A DNA stretch of 42,011 nt, from positions 1 to 42,011 of the forward strand of contig JAGWQN010000019.1 of the NCBI GenBank assembly GCA_028869995.1, given 5' to 3'. Below, piece by piece: positions 24,624 through 34,350 of this stretch. This stretch comes from Rhodospirillales bacterium (GTDB taxonomy: Bacteria > Pseudomonadota > Alphaproteobacteria > Acetobacterales > Acetobacteraceae). Position 1 is the stretch's first letter; the number at the start of each line of letters is the position of its first letter. Under the pieces are notes generated by a model. The model saw nothing but the letters and a program-made list of their open reading frames with translations, was not told where the DNA came from and searched no databases. The position numbers were made by a program, and so were the translations under genes.

Positions 24624-25960
24624 TGCGCCCTGCCCTCCCCAGGCTCGCGCGCCGCGCGCTGATCCTCGGCTCGCCGCTGGCGCTGGCCGGCTGCGGCCTC
24701 ACCGACTACTGGTTCGGCTCGAACAAGCCGCCGATCCCCGGCAAGCGCCTGCCGGTGCTGACCGAACAGCACGGCCTCGTCGCGGACGCGGATGCGCCGC
24801 CCGTCGCCCTGCCCGCGGTGACCGACGCCGCCGCCTGGCCGCAGCCGGGTAACACCCCGGCCCACGCCGGCGGAAACATGGCGCTGGCGGCCCATCCGGG
24901 CCTCGCCTGGCAGGCCAATATCGGCGCCGGCACCGGCTATCGCCAGCGCATCACCGCGACCCCGGTCGTCGCGGACGGACGCGTCTTCACCATGGACGCT
25001 GACGCTGTGGTGCACGGTTTCTCCACCAAGGACGGCAGCCTTCTCTGGCGCGCCTCGACGCGTTCGCAGGGCGACCGCAGCTCCAATGTCGGCGGCGGCA
25101 TCGCGGTCGTCGGCGGGACGGTCTATGCCACCACGGGGCGGGGTGACGCCGTCGCCTTCGACGCCGCGAGCGGCAAGCGCGTCTGGGCGGCGCGGCTGCG
25201 CGGCGCCGCCCGCAGCGGCCCGACCGTCATCGAGGACCGGTTGTTCGTTCCCCTGCTCGGGGATGCGCTGGTGGCGCTGGCCCGCAAGGACGGCAAGGAA
25301 TTGTGGTCGCACCAGGCCGGGCGGGTGGATTTCGGCTCGCTCGGCGCGCCGGCACCGGCCTATGCGGATGGCGTGCTGGTCGCAGGCTTCGGCTCCGGCG
25401 ACCTGCTGGCGCTGCGCGGCGTCTCCGGCATCGTGCTCTGGGGCGACAGCCTGGCCAGCGCCGGCGGGCGTGGCGCGATCGCCGAGTTGTCGGCGGTGCG
25501 CGGCATGCCGGCGATTCTGGACGGGCGGGTCTATGCCGTCAGCCTCGGCGGCTCGGCGGTCGCCGACGACCTGCGCGCCGGCCGCAGGTTGTGGTCGCGC
25601 GACATCACCTCGGCCGAATCCCCGTGGGCGGCGGGCAACTACGTCTTTTTCGCCACCCAGGACGCGCGCGTCGCTGCGGTCTCCGCCGATGCCGGCCGCG
25701 TCGCCTGGGTGACGCAGCTGCAGGCCTTCAGCGACCCAAAGAACAAGAAGCATCCCATCCTCTGGCACGGCCCGGTGCTGGCCGGCGGACGGATCCTGGT
25801 TGCCGGCGAGCACGGCAAGGCGGCATGGCTCGATCCGGCGAAGGGCACCGTGCTGGGCGAGATGGACATACCCGGCGGCGGCGCGGCCGTCGCACCGGTG
25901 GTGGCGGGCGGCACGCTCTATATCGTGACGCTCGGCGGCGCGATCGTCGCGTATCGCTGA
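24623..25960 (+). CDS. bamB: Outer-membrane assembly lipoprotein BamB
   Basis: 445 residues. The lipobox LALAGC places the lipid on Cys24. The rest is an eight-bladed PQQ-type beta-propeller with repeated blade ends (GRVFTMDADAVVHGFSTKDGSLLWR, GDAVAFDAASGKRVWAARLRG, GDALVALARKDGKELWSH, AWLDPAKGTVLGEMDIPGG). BamB binds BamA in the complex that folds beta-barrel proteins into the outer membrane. At 445 residues it is longer than the Escherichia protein (392), mainly through an extra linker (25-85) after the signal. It is cotranscribed with yfgM and der. Confidence 0.9.
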   Translation: MRPALPRLARRALILGSPLALAGCGLTDYWFGSNKPPIPGKRLPVLTEQHGLVADADAPPVALPAVTDAAAWPQPGNTPAHAGGNMALAAHPGLAWQANIGAGTGYRQRITATPVVADGRVFTMDADAVVHGFSTKDGSLLWRASTRSQGDRSSNVGGGIAVVGGTVYATTGRGDAVAFDAASGKRVWAARLRGAARSGPTVIEDRLFVPLLGDALVALARKDGKELWSHQAGRVDFGSLGAPAPAYADGVLVAGFGSGDLLALRGVSGIVLWGDSLASAGGRGAIAELSAVRGMPAILDGRVYAVSLGGSAVADDLRAGRRLWSRDITSAESPWAAGNYVFFATQDARVAAVSADAGRVAWVTQLQAFSDPKNKKHPILWHGPVLAGGRILVAGEHGKAAWLDPAKGTVLGEMDIPGGGAAVAPVVAGGTLYIVTLGGAIVAYR

Positions 25961-25964
25961 GCGC

Positions 25965-27293
25965 ATGCTGCCGCTCGTCGTCATCGCCGGGCGGCCGAAT
26001 GTCGGCAAGTCCACGTTGTTCAACCGCCTCGTCGGGCGGCGTCTGGCAATCGTCGCCGACACGCCGGGCGTGACCCGCGACCGGCGCGAGGCCGAAGCGC
26101 TGATGCGCGGCCGGCGCGTGCGTGTCGCCGACACCGCGGGGCTGGAAGAGGCGCCGCCGGAGAGCCTCGCGCGGCGCATGCACGAATCCGCAACCGCGGC
26201 GATCCGCGAGGCCGATCTGGTCGTCTTCGTCGTCGACGGGCGGGCCGGCATCGTGCCGGATGACGAACATTTCGCCGCCTGGCTGCGCCGGATCGGCCGG
26301 CCGGTGCTGCTGGTCGCCAACAAGGCGGAGGGGCGCGAGGGCTGGGCCGGCGCGCTGGAGGCGCACCGCCTCGGCTTCGGTGCCGCCCTGCCCGTCTCGG
26401 CCGAACACGGCGAGGGCATCGCCGAACTGATGGGCGAGATCGTCGACCGCCTGCCGGAGGAGGTCGAGGCAGCCGGCGAGGCAACCCCGCTCAAGCTCGC
26501 CGTGATCGGCCGCCCGAACGCGGGCAAGTCAACGCTGGTCAACCGCCTGCTCGGGGAGGCGCGGCTGGTGACGGGACCGGAACCGGGGCTCACGCGCGAC
26601 GCCGTCGCCGTGGTGTTGCAGGACGCGACGGGGCCGATCGAGATCGTCGACACGGCGGGGATGCGCAAGCGCGCCCGGGTTCAGAGGGGACTCGAGCAGG
26701 CCTCGGTCGCGGCGAGCCTTGCCGCGCTCAAGCTCGCGGAGGTGGTGGTCCTGCTCGCCGATGCGACGCTCGGGCTCGAAGACCAGGACCTACAGCTCGC
26801 GCGCCTCGTCGAGCGCGAGGGGCGCGCGCTGGTGATCGGGCTCAACAAGTGGGATGCGGTCGAGGACCGCGGTGCCGCGCGCCGGCGCGTGGCCGATGCG
26901 CTGGAAGCCTCGCTCGCGCAGATGAAGGGCATTGCCGTGGTCCCGTTCTCGGCCCTCACCGGGGCGGGGGTGGAGAAGCTGCTGCCGGCGGTGCGCGCGG
27001 CGCACGCGACGTGGAACAAGCGCGTGCCGACCGGCGAGCTCAATCGCTGGTTCGAGGCGGCGCTGGAGCGCCACCCGCCGCCGCTGGTCGCCGGCCGGCG
27101 CCTGAAGCTGCGCTACGTGACCCAGGCCAAGGCGCGCCCGCCCACCTTCGTCGTGTTCGGCACCCGCGCCGAGGCGACGCCCGAGGATTACCGGCGCTAT
27201 CTGGCGAACTCGCTGCGGGAGGATTTCGACCTCCCGGGCGTGCCGCTGCGCATCGCGTTTCGCGGCACGGAAAACCCCTACGACGAACGCTAG
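25965..27293 (+). CDS. der: GTPase Der (EngA), 50S ribosome maturation
   Basis: 442 residues with two tandem GTPase domains and a C-terminal KH-like domain. The first P-loop GRPNVGKST starts at residue 9, with TPGVTRDRREAEA and DTAG; its G4 motif reads NKAEG rather than NKxD, as in many alphaproteobacteria. The second P-loop GRPNAGKST is near residue 181, with DTAGMRKRARV and NKWD. The C-terminal FVVFGTRAEATPEDYRRYLANSLREDF and the ending ENPY are typical. The ATG lies four bases after the bamB stop. Confidence 0.97.
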   Translation: MLPLVVIAGRPNVGKSTLFNRLVGRRLAIVADTPGVTRDRREAEALMRGRRVRVADTAGLEEAPPESLARRMHESATAAIREADLVVFVVDGRAGIVPDDEHFAAWLRRIGRPVLLVANKAEGREGWAGALEAHRLGFGAALPVSAEHGEGIAELMGEIVDRLPEEVEAAGEATPLKLAVIGRPNAGKSTLVNRLLGEARLVTGPEPGLTRDAVAVVLQDATGPIEIVDTAGMRKRARVQRGLEQASVAASLAALKLAEVVVLLADATLGLEDQDLQLARLVEREGRALVIGLNKWDAVEDRGAARRRVADALEASLAQMKGIAVVPFSALTGAGVEKLLPAVRAAHATWNKRVPTGELNRWFEAALERHPPPLVAGRRLKLRYVTQAKARPPTFVVFGTRAEATPEDYRRYLANSLREDFDLPGVPLRIAFRGTENPYDER

Positions 27294-27330
27294 GCCGTGC
27301 CCGGCCGGGAAGCGGCCGCGACCGGAACGC

Positions 27331-28023
27331 CTACAGCCGCACGACCGCGGCGTGGCGCTGCTCGCCCGGCTCGCACAGATCGGCGATCGCCGGAGCGAAT
27401 TGCGCGGGCTTGGCGAGTGTCTCCTGATCCTCGCCCGGCATCGCAAACCGGCGCAGGCGAGTGGCCATCGGCGGCGGCTCGACCAGGTTGATGCGCAGCT
27501 GCGTCGTCTCGGTCTCGCCGGCCCAGGCGAGCACCAGGTTGTGCTGCGCCGCCTTGCTCGCGCCATAGGTGCCCCAGAAGGCGCGCGGCTGGGTTGCCCG
27601 CGTGTCGGTGACGAACACGGCCCGCCCCGCCTCGGCCGCGAGCAGCAGCGGCCCCGCCGTGCGGATCAGCCGCCAGGCGGCGGTGGCATTGACCGCAAAG
27701 GTCTGCATCCAGTCCGGCTCGGTGATGTGGTGCGCAGGGGTTAGCGTGCCGAGGGTCGCCGCGGCGTGCACCAGGATGTCGAGCCGGCCGAAGCGCGCGT
27801 ACAGGCTGGGGCCGATCTGATCGACCGTCTCGCCCTCGGTGAGGTCGAGCGGCAGCAGCGTCGCCTCCTGCCCCATGGCCCGGATCGCATCGTCCAGCGC
27901 CTCGAGCGCACCCTGGGTACGCGACGTCGCCACCACATGCACGCCGCGGCGCGCAAGCTCGAGCGCCACCTCGTTGCCGAGCCCGCGCCCGGCACCGGTG
28001 ACCAGGGCAATACGTTGCGTCAT
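27331..28023 (-). CDS. SDR-family oxidoreductase downstream of purF
   Basis: 230 residues. The dinucleotide motif GAGRGLG is at 10-16, HAAA (86-89) replaces the usual NNAG, and the active-site pair is Tyr153/Lys157 (YGASK). Where classical enzymes have the catalytic serine the segment reads VFVTDTRA, so Thr or Asp is found instead; activity may be altered. ATS at 32-34 followed by Arg35 suggests NADP. It starts two bases after the purF stop; an SDR in this place is common in related genomes, but its role is not known to me. Confidence 0.85.
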   Translation of the reverse strand: MTQRIALVTGAGRGLGNEVALELARRGVHVVATSRTQGALEALDDAIRAMGQEATLLPLDLTEGETVDQIGPSLYARFGRLDILVHAAATLGTLTPAHHITEPDWMQTFAVNATAAWRLIRTAGPLLLAAEAGRAVFVTDTRATQPRAFWGTYGASKAAQHNLVLAWAGETETTQLRINLVEPPPMATRLRRFAMPGEDQETLAKPAQFAPAIADLCEPGEQRHAAVVRL

Positions 28024-28025
28024 CG

Positions 28026-29477
<1,452 letters not shown>

Positions 29478-29490
29478 GGCGTCCTCCGCG

Positions 29491-30198
29491 TCACGGCTTG
29501 GGGGCGGTCGTCGGCGCCGGTGTGGCGAAGGCCGGCGGGATTGCCGGGGCCTGGCCGGTCTGGCTCGCGCCGGCCGGCGCGGACGCGGACCCGCCGGCGG
29601 CGGGCTGGCCGGAGGTCGCGCTGTTCATACCGGGGATCGGGAGCTTGCCGCCGATCACCGCCGGGGTCAGCAGCCTGGGCAAGGGCAGCACGTTCTTCTC
29701 GTCGAGCCCCGCCACCTGGGGCCGGAAGCGCTGCGGCAGCATGCTGGCGAGCCAGACCGCGCCGTCGTGTGTCAACGGCAGCAGTCGGGCGGCGCGCACG
29801 GGCTTGGGCCATTCGGCGGGCGGGATCGCCATGCCGGCCAGCATGTAGGCAACGATCGCGATCAGTGCCCCGCGCAGCACGCCGTAGGCAAGGCCGAGCG
29901 TGCGGTCGAGCCCGCCGAGGGACGACTCACGCACAAGCCGCCCGAGCAGGTTGGTGGCGATCGTGAAGACGATCAGCCCGAGCACGAAGACGATGCCATA
30001 GGTCGCCGGATCGGCGAATTGTGGGTTCTTGATCCACCCGCGCACCAGCGGGTTTGCCACCGGGAAGCTGGCATAGGCCACGTAGGCCGCCGCCGCCCAG
30101 GCGGCGACGCCCAGCACCTCGCGCACGAAGCCGCGGATGAAGGCGACGATCGCGGAGATGGCCACGACAGCCAGCAGGACGGCGTCTGCGGAGGTCAA
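29491..30198 (-). CDS. cvpA: CvpA-family membrane protein
   Basis: 235 residues from a TTG at 30198. Four membrane helices: about 4-22, 28-46, 66-86 and 103-123, with the family's FIRGFVREVLGVAAW and LDRTLGLAYGVLRGAL blocks. A Pro/Ala-rich tail (about 190-235, GASQTGQAPAIPPAF) is likely disordered. CvpA is linked to colicin V production, envelope stress tolerance and purF expression in enterobacteria; its mechanism is unclear. It is 13 bases upstream of purF. Confidence 0.9.
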   Translation of the reverse strand: MTSADAVLLAVVAISAIVAFIRGFVREVLGVAAWAAAAYVAYASFPVANPLVRGWIKNPQFADPATYGIVFVLGLIVFTIATNLLGRLVRESSLGGLDRTLGLAYGVLRGALIAIVAYMLAGMAIPPAEWPKPVRAARLLPLTHDGAVWLASMLPQRFRPQVAGLDEKNVLPLPRLLTPAVIGGKLPIPGMNSATSGQPAAGGSASAPAGASQTGQAPAIPPAFATPAPTTAPKP

Positions 30199-30274
30199 GA
30201 TTACGGATCCCGGGGCCAGGTTGGGGATGGGCCCGACCTTCTATATCGGTCACTTGCCCGCTGTCGCCAGACCG

Positions 30275-31672
30275 TCATGCGGATACCTTGCCTGCGCGCG
30301 CGAGAAACCTCGCGACCAGGTCACCGAGATGGCCGATCTCGGCCAGCGCCAGGCCCTCCGGCGCCGCCGCCTGGCGGTTGCCGCGCGCCACCCTCCGCGG
30401 CAGGCAGGCGGCGGAGAAGCCGAGCTTCTGCGCCTCCTTCAGCCGCGCCTCGGCCTGGGCGACCTGACGGACCTCGCCCGAAAGCCCGACCTCGCCGAAA
30501 TAGACGCACCCCGCATCGGTCGGCTGGTCGGCCACCGCCGAGACGATCGCCGCCGCCACCGCGAGGTCGGCCGCGGGCTCGCCGATGCGCAGCCCGCCGG
30601 CGACGTTGAGGTAGACGTCCGAGCCCGCCAGCCGCAGCCCGCAGCGCGATTCCAGCACCGCGAGCAGCATCGACAGGCGCGAGGATTCCCACCCCACCGT
30701 GGCGCGCCGGGGCGAGCCGCCGGCGTTGGTCGCAAGCAGGCACTGGATCTCGACCAGCACCGGGCGCGTGCCCTCGACGCCGGCGAAGACGGCACTTCCC
30801 GAGACATTGCCCCGCCGCTCGGCGAGGAACAGGGCCGAGGGGTTGGCAACCTCGGCAAGCCCGGCTTCCGTCATCTCGAACACCCCGATCTCGTCGGTGG
30901 CGCCGAAGCGGTTCTTCACCCCGCGCAGGATGCGGAACTGGTGGCCGCGATCGCCCTCGAAGTAGAGCACGGCGTCCACCATGTGCTCGAGCACGCGCGG
31001 CCCGGCGATCGAGCCCTCCTTGGTGACATGGCCGACCAGGACCACGGCGAAGCCCTGCGACTTGGCGAGGCGGATCAGTTCGAAGGCCGAGGCGCGCACC
31101 TGGCTCACCGACCCGGGCGCCGCCTCCAGCGTGTCGAGCCACATGGTCTGGATCGAGTCGATCACGACGAACGCGGCATCGCGGGCCGCCTCCAGCGAGG
31201 CTGCGATGTCGCGCAGGTTGATCGCCGCGGCGAGCTCCAGCGGCGCCGTGGCGAGGCCGAGCCGGCGCGCGCGCAGGCGCACCTGCTCGATCGATTCCTC
31301 GCCCGAGATGTAGATCGCTCGCCGGCCGCTTTCGGCGAGGCTCGCCGCCGCCTGCAGCAGCAGCGTGGACTTGCCGATGCCAGGGTCGCCGCCCAGCAGC
31401 ACGGCGGAGCCGCCGACCAGGCCGCCGCCGAGCACACGATCGAGCTCGGCAATGCCGGTCGCCGCGCGCGCCGGCGGCTCGGCCTCGCCGGACAGGGCCA
31501 CGAATTCGAGCTTGCGCCCCTTGCCGGCGCCGCGCGCAGCCCCGGCGGCGGCCGGAGCCGAGGCCTCCTCGGCGATCGAGTTCCACGCACCGCAGGTCTC
31601 GCAGCGACCCGCCCATTTCGGGGTCACGGCGCCGCACTGCGCGCAGACGAAGCGGGCGACCGCGCGGGCTAT
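30275..31672 (-). CDS. radA: DNA repair protein RadA, with apparent ATA start
   Basis: 465 residues if translation begins at the ATA at 31670-31672. The reading IARAVARFVCAQCGA aligns with the usual MAR...FVCxxCGA start. The zinc finger is Cys10/Cys13/Cys24/Cys27, the Walker A motif GGDPGIGKST is at 94-103, the RadA motif KNRFG follows, and a Lon-like domain ends the protein. RadA is a branch-migration helicase in recombination. The first in-frame standard start is a GTG at 31627, which would remove Cys10 and Cys13. The ATA overlaps the mlaF stop (ATAG), and GGAG lies eight bases upstream, mimicking the ATGA coupling used elsewhere here. Confidence 0.93.
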   Translation of the reverse strand: MARAVARFVCAQCGAVTPKWAGRCETCGAWNSIAEEASAPAAAGAARGAGKGRKLEFVALSGEAEPPARAATGIAELDRVLGGGLVGGSAVLLGGDPGIGKSTLLLQAAASLAESGRRAIYISGEESIEQVRLRARRLGLATAPLELAAAINLRDIAASLEAARDAAFVVIDSIQTMWLDTLEAAPGSVSQVRASAFELIRLAKSQGFAVVLVGHVTKEGSIAGPRVLEHMVDAVLYFEGDRGHQFRILRGVKNRFGATDEIGVFEMTEAGLAEVANPSALFLAERRGNVSGSAVFAGVEGTRPVLVEIQCLLATNAGGSPRRATVGWESSRLSMLLAVLESRCGLRLAGSDVYLNVAGGLRIGEPAADLAVAAAIVSAVADQPTDAGCVYFGEVGLSGEVRQVAQAEARLKEAQKLGFSAACLPRRVARGNRQAAAPEGLALAEIGHLGDLVARFLARAGKVSA

Positions 31673-32457
31673 CGCCTTAGCTCCATGGTGATCGGCCCCT
31701 CGCGGCGGCCATGGGTGAACTGGTCGACAATCGGATTGCCGCTCGCCATCAGTGTCTCCGGCGCGCCCTGCCAGACGATGCGGCCCTTGTGCAGCATGGC
31801 GACGGAGTCAGCGATCCGCCTGGCGCTGGCCATGTCATGGGTGATCGCAATCGCGGTGCTGCCGAGGCGCTTCACCACGTCGACGATCAGCCCGTCGATC
31901 ACCGCGCCCATGATCGGATCGAGCCCCGTGGTCGGCTCGTCGAAGAACAGCAGGTCGGGCGCGGCGGCGATGGCGCGGGCCAGGGCCACACGCTTCTGCA
32001 TCCCGCCCGAAAGCTCCGAGGGCCAGAGATCACCAACGCTGGGCGCGAGCCCCACCTGCGCCAGCACGGCATCGGCGCGCTCGCGCGCCTCGCGCCGGCC
32101 GACACGGTGGCGGGCCAGCAGGCCGAAGGCGACGTTCTCCCAGACCGGCAGGCTGTCGAACAGCGCGCCGTTCTGGAACAGCATGCCCATGGTCGCGACC
32201 GCCCGCTCGCGCCCTTCGCGATCCATCGCCAGCAGGTTCTTGCCGTCCAGCTCGATCGTGCCCTCGTCCGGCTCGATCAGGCCGAGCACGCATTTGATCA
32301 GCACCGACTTGCCGCTGCCCGAGCCGCCTATGACGACGAGCGAGGTGCCGGCCGGCACGTCCAGGTCGATGCCGTCGAGCACCTGCTTCGCGCCGAACGC
32401 CTTGCGCAGTCCGCGGATGCGCAGCTTCGGCGTCGTCGTGTCTGCCGCGCCGCTCAT
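31669..32457 (-). CDS. mlaF: ABC transporter ATPase, MlaF-like
   Basis: 262 residues. Walker A GGSGSGKS at 44-51, ABC signature LSGGMQKR, Walker B DLLFFDEPTTGLDPIMG and switch ITHDM are all intact. GLIEPDEGTIELDGKNL and FQNGALFDSLPVWENV are characteristic of MlaF, the ATPase that energises phospholipid movement between inner and outer membranes. It overlaps mlaE by four bases (ATGA at 32454-32457). No MCE-domain protein (MlaD) is encoded beside it. Confidence 0.93.
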   Translation of the reverse strand: MSGAADTTTPKLRIRGLRKAFGAKQVLDGIDLDVPAGTSLVVIGGSGSGKSVLIKCVLGLIEPDEGTIELDGKNLLAMDREGRERAVATMGMLFQNGALFDSLPVWENVAFGLLARHRVGRREARERADAVLAQVGLAPSVGDLWPSELSGGMQKRVALARAIAAAPDLLFFDEPTTGLDPIMGAVIDGLIVDVVKRLGSTAIAITHDMASARRIADSVAMLHKGRIVWQGAPETLMASGNPIVDQFTHGRREGPITMELRR

Positions 32458-33239
32458 CGCACGAAGAAGATCTCGGTGAGGACGTAGTCGAAGGCGAGGA
32501 TCAGCACCGAGGCCGAGACCACGGCGGCCGTCGTGGCACTGCCGACGCCCTGCGCGCCACCCTTGGAGTTGTAGCCGTTGTAGCAACCCATCAGCGCCAC
32601 CAGGAAGCCGAACACGGCGGCCTTCACCAGGCCTGAGACGACGTCCTGGGTCTCGACGAAGTTGAGCGTGTTCTCGAGGTAGACATGGCCGTTGAAGCCC
32701 AGCCTGAGCGTCGCAATGATGTAGCCGCCGAGCACGCCGAGGATGTCGGCGACGACGACCAGCAGCGGCAGCGCGATGGCGCCCGCAAGCAGGCGCGGCG
32801 CGACCAGGTATTTCATCGGGTTGGTCGAGAGCGTGGTCAGCGCGTCGATCTGGTCGGTCACGCGCATGGTGCCCAACTCGGCCGCCATCGCCGCCCCGGC
32901 GCGCCCGGCGACCATCAGCCCCGCCAGCACCGGGCCGAGCTCGCGCGTGACGGAGAGCACGACGAGGCTCGCGATCTGGGTCTCGGCGGAGAAGCGCGCG
33001 AGGCCGGTCGCCGATTGCAGCGCCAGCACCATGCCGGTGAAAACCGCCGTGAGCGCCACCACCGGCAGCGAGAAATAGCCGATCTCGGCGAGCGAACGGG
33101 CCACCATGCGCGGGTAGAAGGGCGGGCGGACGATCTGGGAGACGCCGTCCGCCGCGAACAGGGTAATGCGGCCGCACTGGCGCGCGGCGGCGATGACCGC
33201 CCGGCCGAGCGCGGCGACGGCGTCGAGCAGGCGGCCCAT
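32454..33239 (-). CDS. mlaE: ABC transporter permease, MlaE-like
   Basis: 261 residues with about five or six membrane segments and an N-terminal amphipathic helix. The MlaE family core is clear: VALTAVFTGMVLALQSATGL, SVTRELGPVLAGLMVAGRAGAAMAAELGTMRVTDQIDAL, and the C-terminal GFLVALMGCYNGYNSKGGAQGVGSATT. It forms the membrane part of the phospholipid/organic-solvent-tolerance ABC system with MlaF. It begins 17 bases after the alr stop, so it is part of the dnaB-alr run. Confidence 0.94.
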   Translation of the reverse strand: MGRLLDAVAALGRAVIAAARQCGRITLFAADGVSQIVRPPFYPRMVARSLAEIGYFSLPVVALTAVFTGMVLALQSATGLARFSAETQIASLVVLSVTRELGPVLAGLMVAGRAGAAMAAELGTMRVTDQIDALTTLSTNPMKYLVAPRLLAGAIALPLLVVVADILGVLGGYIIATLRLGFNGHVYLENTLNFVETQDVVSGLVKAAVFGFLVALMGCYNGYNSKGGAQGVGSATTAAVVSASVLILAFDYVLTEIFFVR

Positions 33240-33255
33240 CAGCGCGGCCGCCCGG

Positions 33256-34350
33256 TCAGCGATGGCATCGGCCGACCCGTGGGCCGATGCGGGTCAGCAC
33301 CTCATAGGCGTTGGTGCCGGCCCAGAGGGCGATCGTCTCCGCCGCGACCCCCTCGCCCAGCAGCGTGACGCGGGAGCCCTCGGCGAGGCCGCGCACGTCG
33401 GTCGCGTCGTAGGTCGTGAGATCCATGGAGACGCGCCCTACCAGCGGCAGCACGTGGCCGTCAAAGAGGGCGTGCCCCGTGTTGCCCAGAACGCGCGGCC
33501 AGCCGTCGGCATAGCCGATACCGACCGTGGCAATGCGCGTCGGGCGTTCGGCGCGCCAGGTCGCGTTGTAGCCAACGCTTTCGCCCGGCCGGATCTCGCG
33601 CAGCTGCAGCACGGGCGCGGTGAGCGTCGCCGCCGGGCGCATCGGATTGGCGTGGCCGGGCGTCGGGTTGATGCCGTAGAGTGCCGCGCCCGGCCGCGCG
33701 AGGTCGGAGGCGAAATCGGCACCGAGAAAGATGCCCGAGGAGTTGGCGAGGCTCGTCTTCCAGGCCGGGAACAGGGCTCTGAGCCGGGCGAAGCGCTCGC
33801 GCTGCAGGGCGTTGGCGGGATCCGCCGGTTCCTCGGAGGCGACGAGATGGGTCATCAGCAGCGCCACCTCGACGCGAGCGAGCAGGGCCGGCTCGGCGGC
33901 GAGGTGCGCCATCTCGGCCTCGCCGAAGCCGAGCCGGTTCATGCCGGTATCGGCGTGCAGGAAAGCGGCGCCGCCACCCGCCTCGCGCCACAGCGCCAGC
34001 TGGCCGGGGCTCGAGAGCACGGGCACGATCCCGGCTGCGCGATAGGATGGGATCTGCGGGCCGTTCGGCCCGTTGAGGACGGCGATGCGTGCCGCGGGCA
34101 GCACCGCGCGCAAGGCCAGTGCCTCGCCGAGATGGGCGACGAAGAAGGTCTCGCACCCGGCACGGGCCAGGGACGGGGCAACGGCGCAGGCACCGTGGCC
34201 ATAGGCGTCGGCCTTGAGCACCGCCGCGGCGGGAGCACCGTGGCGGCGGGCAAGCTCGCGCCAGTTGGCGACGATGGCCGCGGTATCGACGTCAAGGACC
34301 GCGCCGAGCCCTGCCTCGGCGTGCGTCGGCCGCTCAGAACTCGTCCGCAT
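33256..34350 (-). CDS. alr: Alanine racemase
   Basis: 364 residues from the ATG at 34350, which lies inside the 3' end of dnaB (17-base overlap). PLP-binding Lys46 is in AVLKADAYGHG, and the second base Tyr is in SVGYNATWRAERP, followed by VGIGYADGWPR. HADTGMNRLGF and GRVSMDLTTYD are further family blocks. The enzyme interconverts L- and D-alanine for peptidoglycan. Its placement right after dnaB is conserved in alphaproteobacteria. Confidence 0.95.
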   Translation of the reverse strand: MRTSSERPTHAEAGLGAVLDVDTAAIVANWRELARRHGAPAAAVLKADAYGHGACAVAPSLARAGCETFFVAHLGEALALRAVLPAARIAVLNGPNGPQIPSYRAAGIVPVLSSPGQLALWREAGGGAAFLHADTGMNRLGFGEAEMAHLAAEPALLARVEVALLMTHLVASEEPADPANALQRERFARLRALFPAWKTSLANSSGIFLGADFASDLARPGAALYGINPTPGHANPMRPAATLTAPVLQLREIRPGESVGYNATWRAERPTRIATVGIGYADGWPRVLGNTGHALFDGHVLPLVGRVSMDLTTYDATDVRGLAEGSRVTLLGEGVAAETIALWAGTNAYEVLTRIGPRVGRCHR

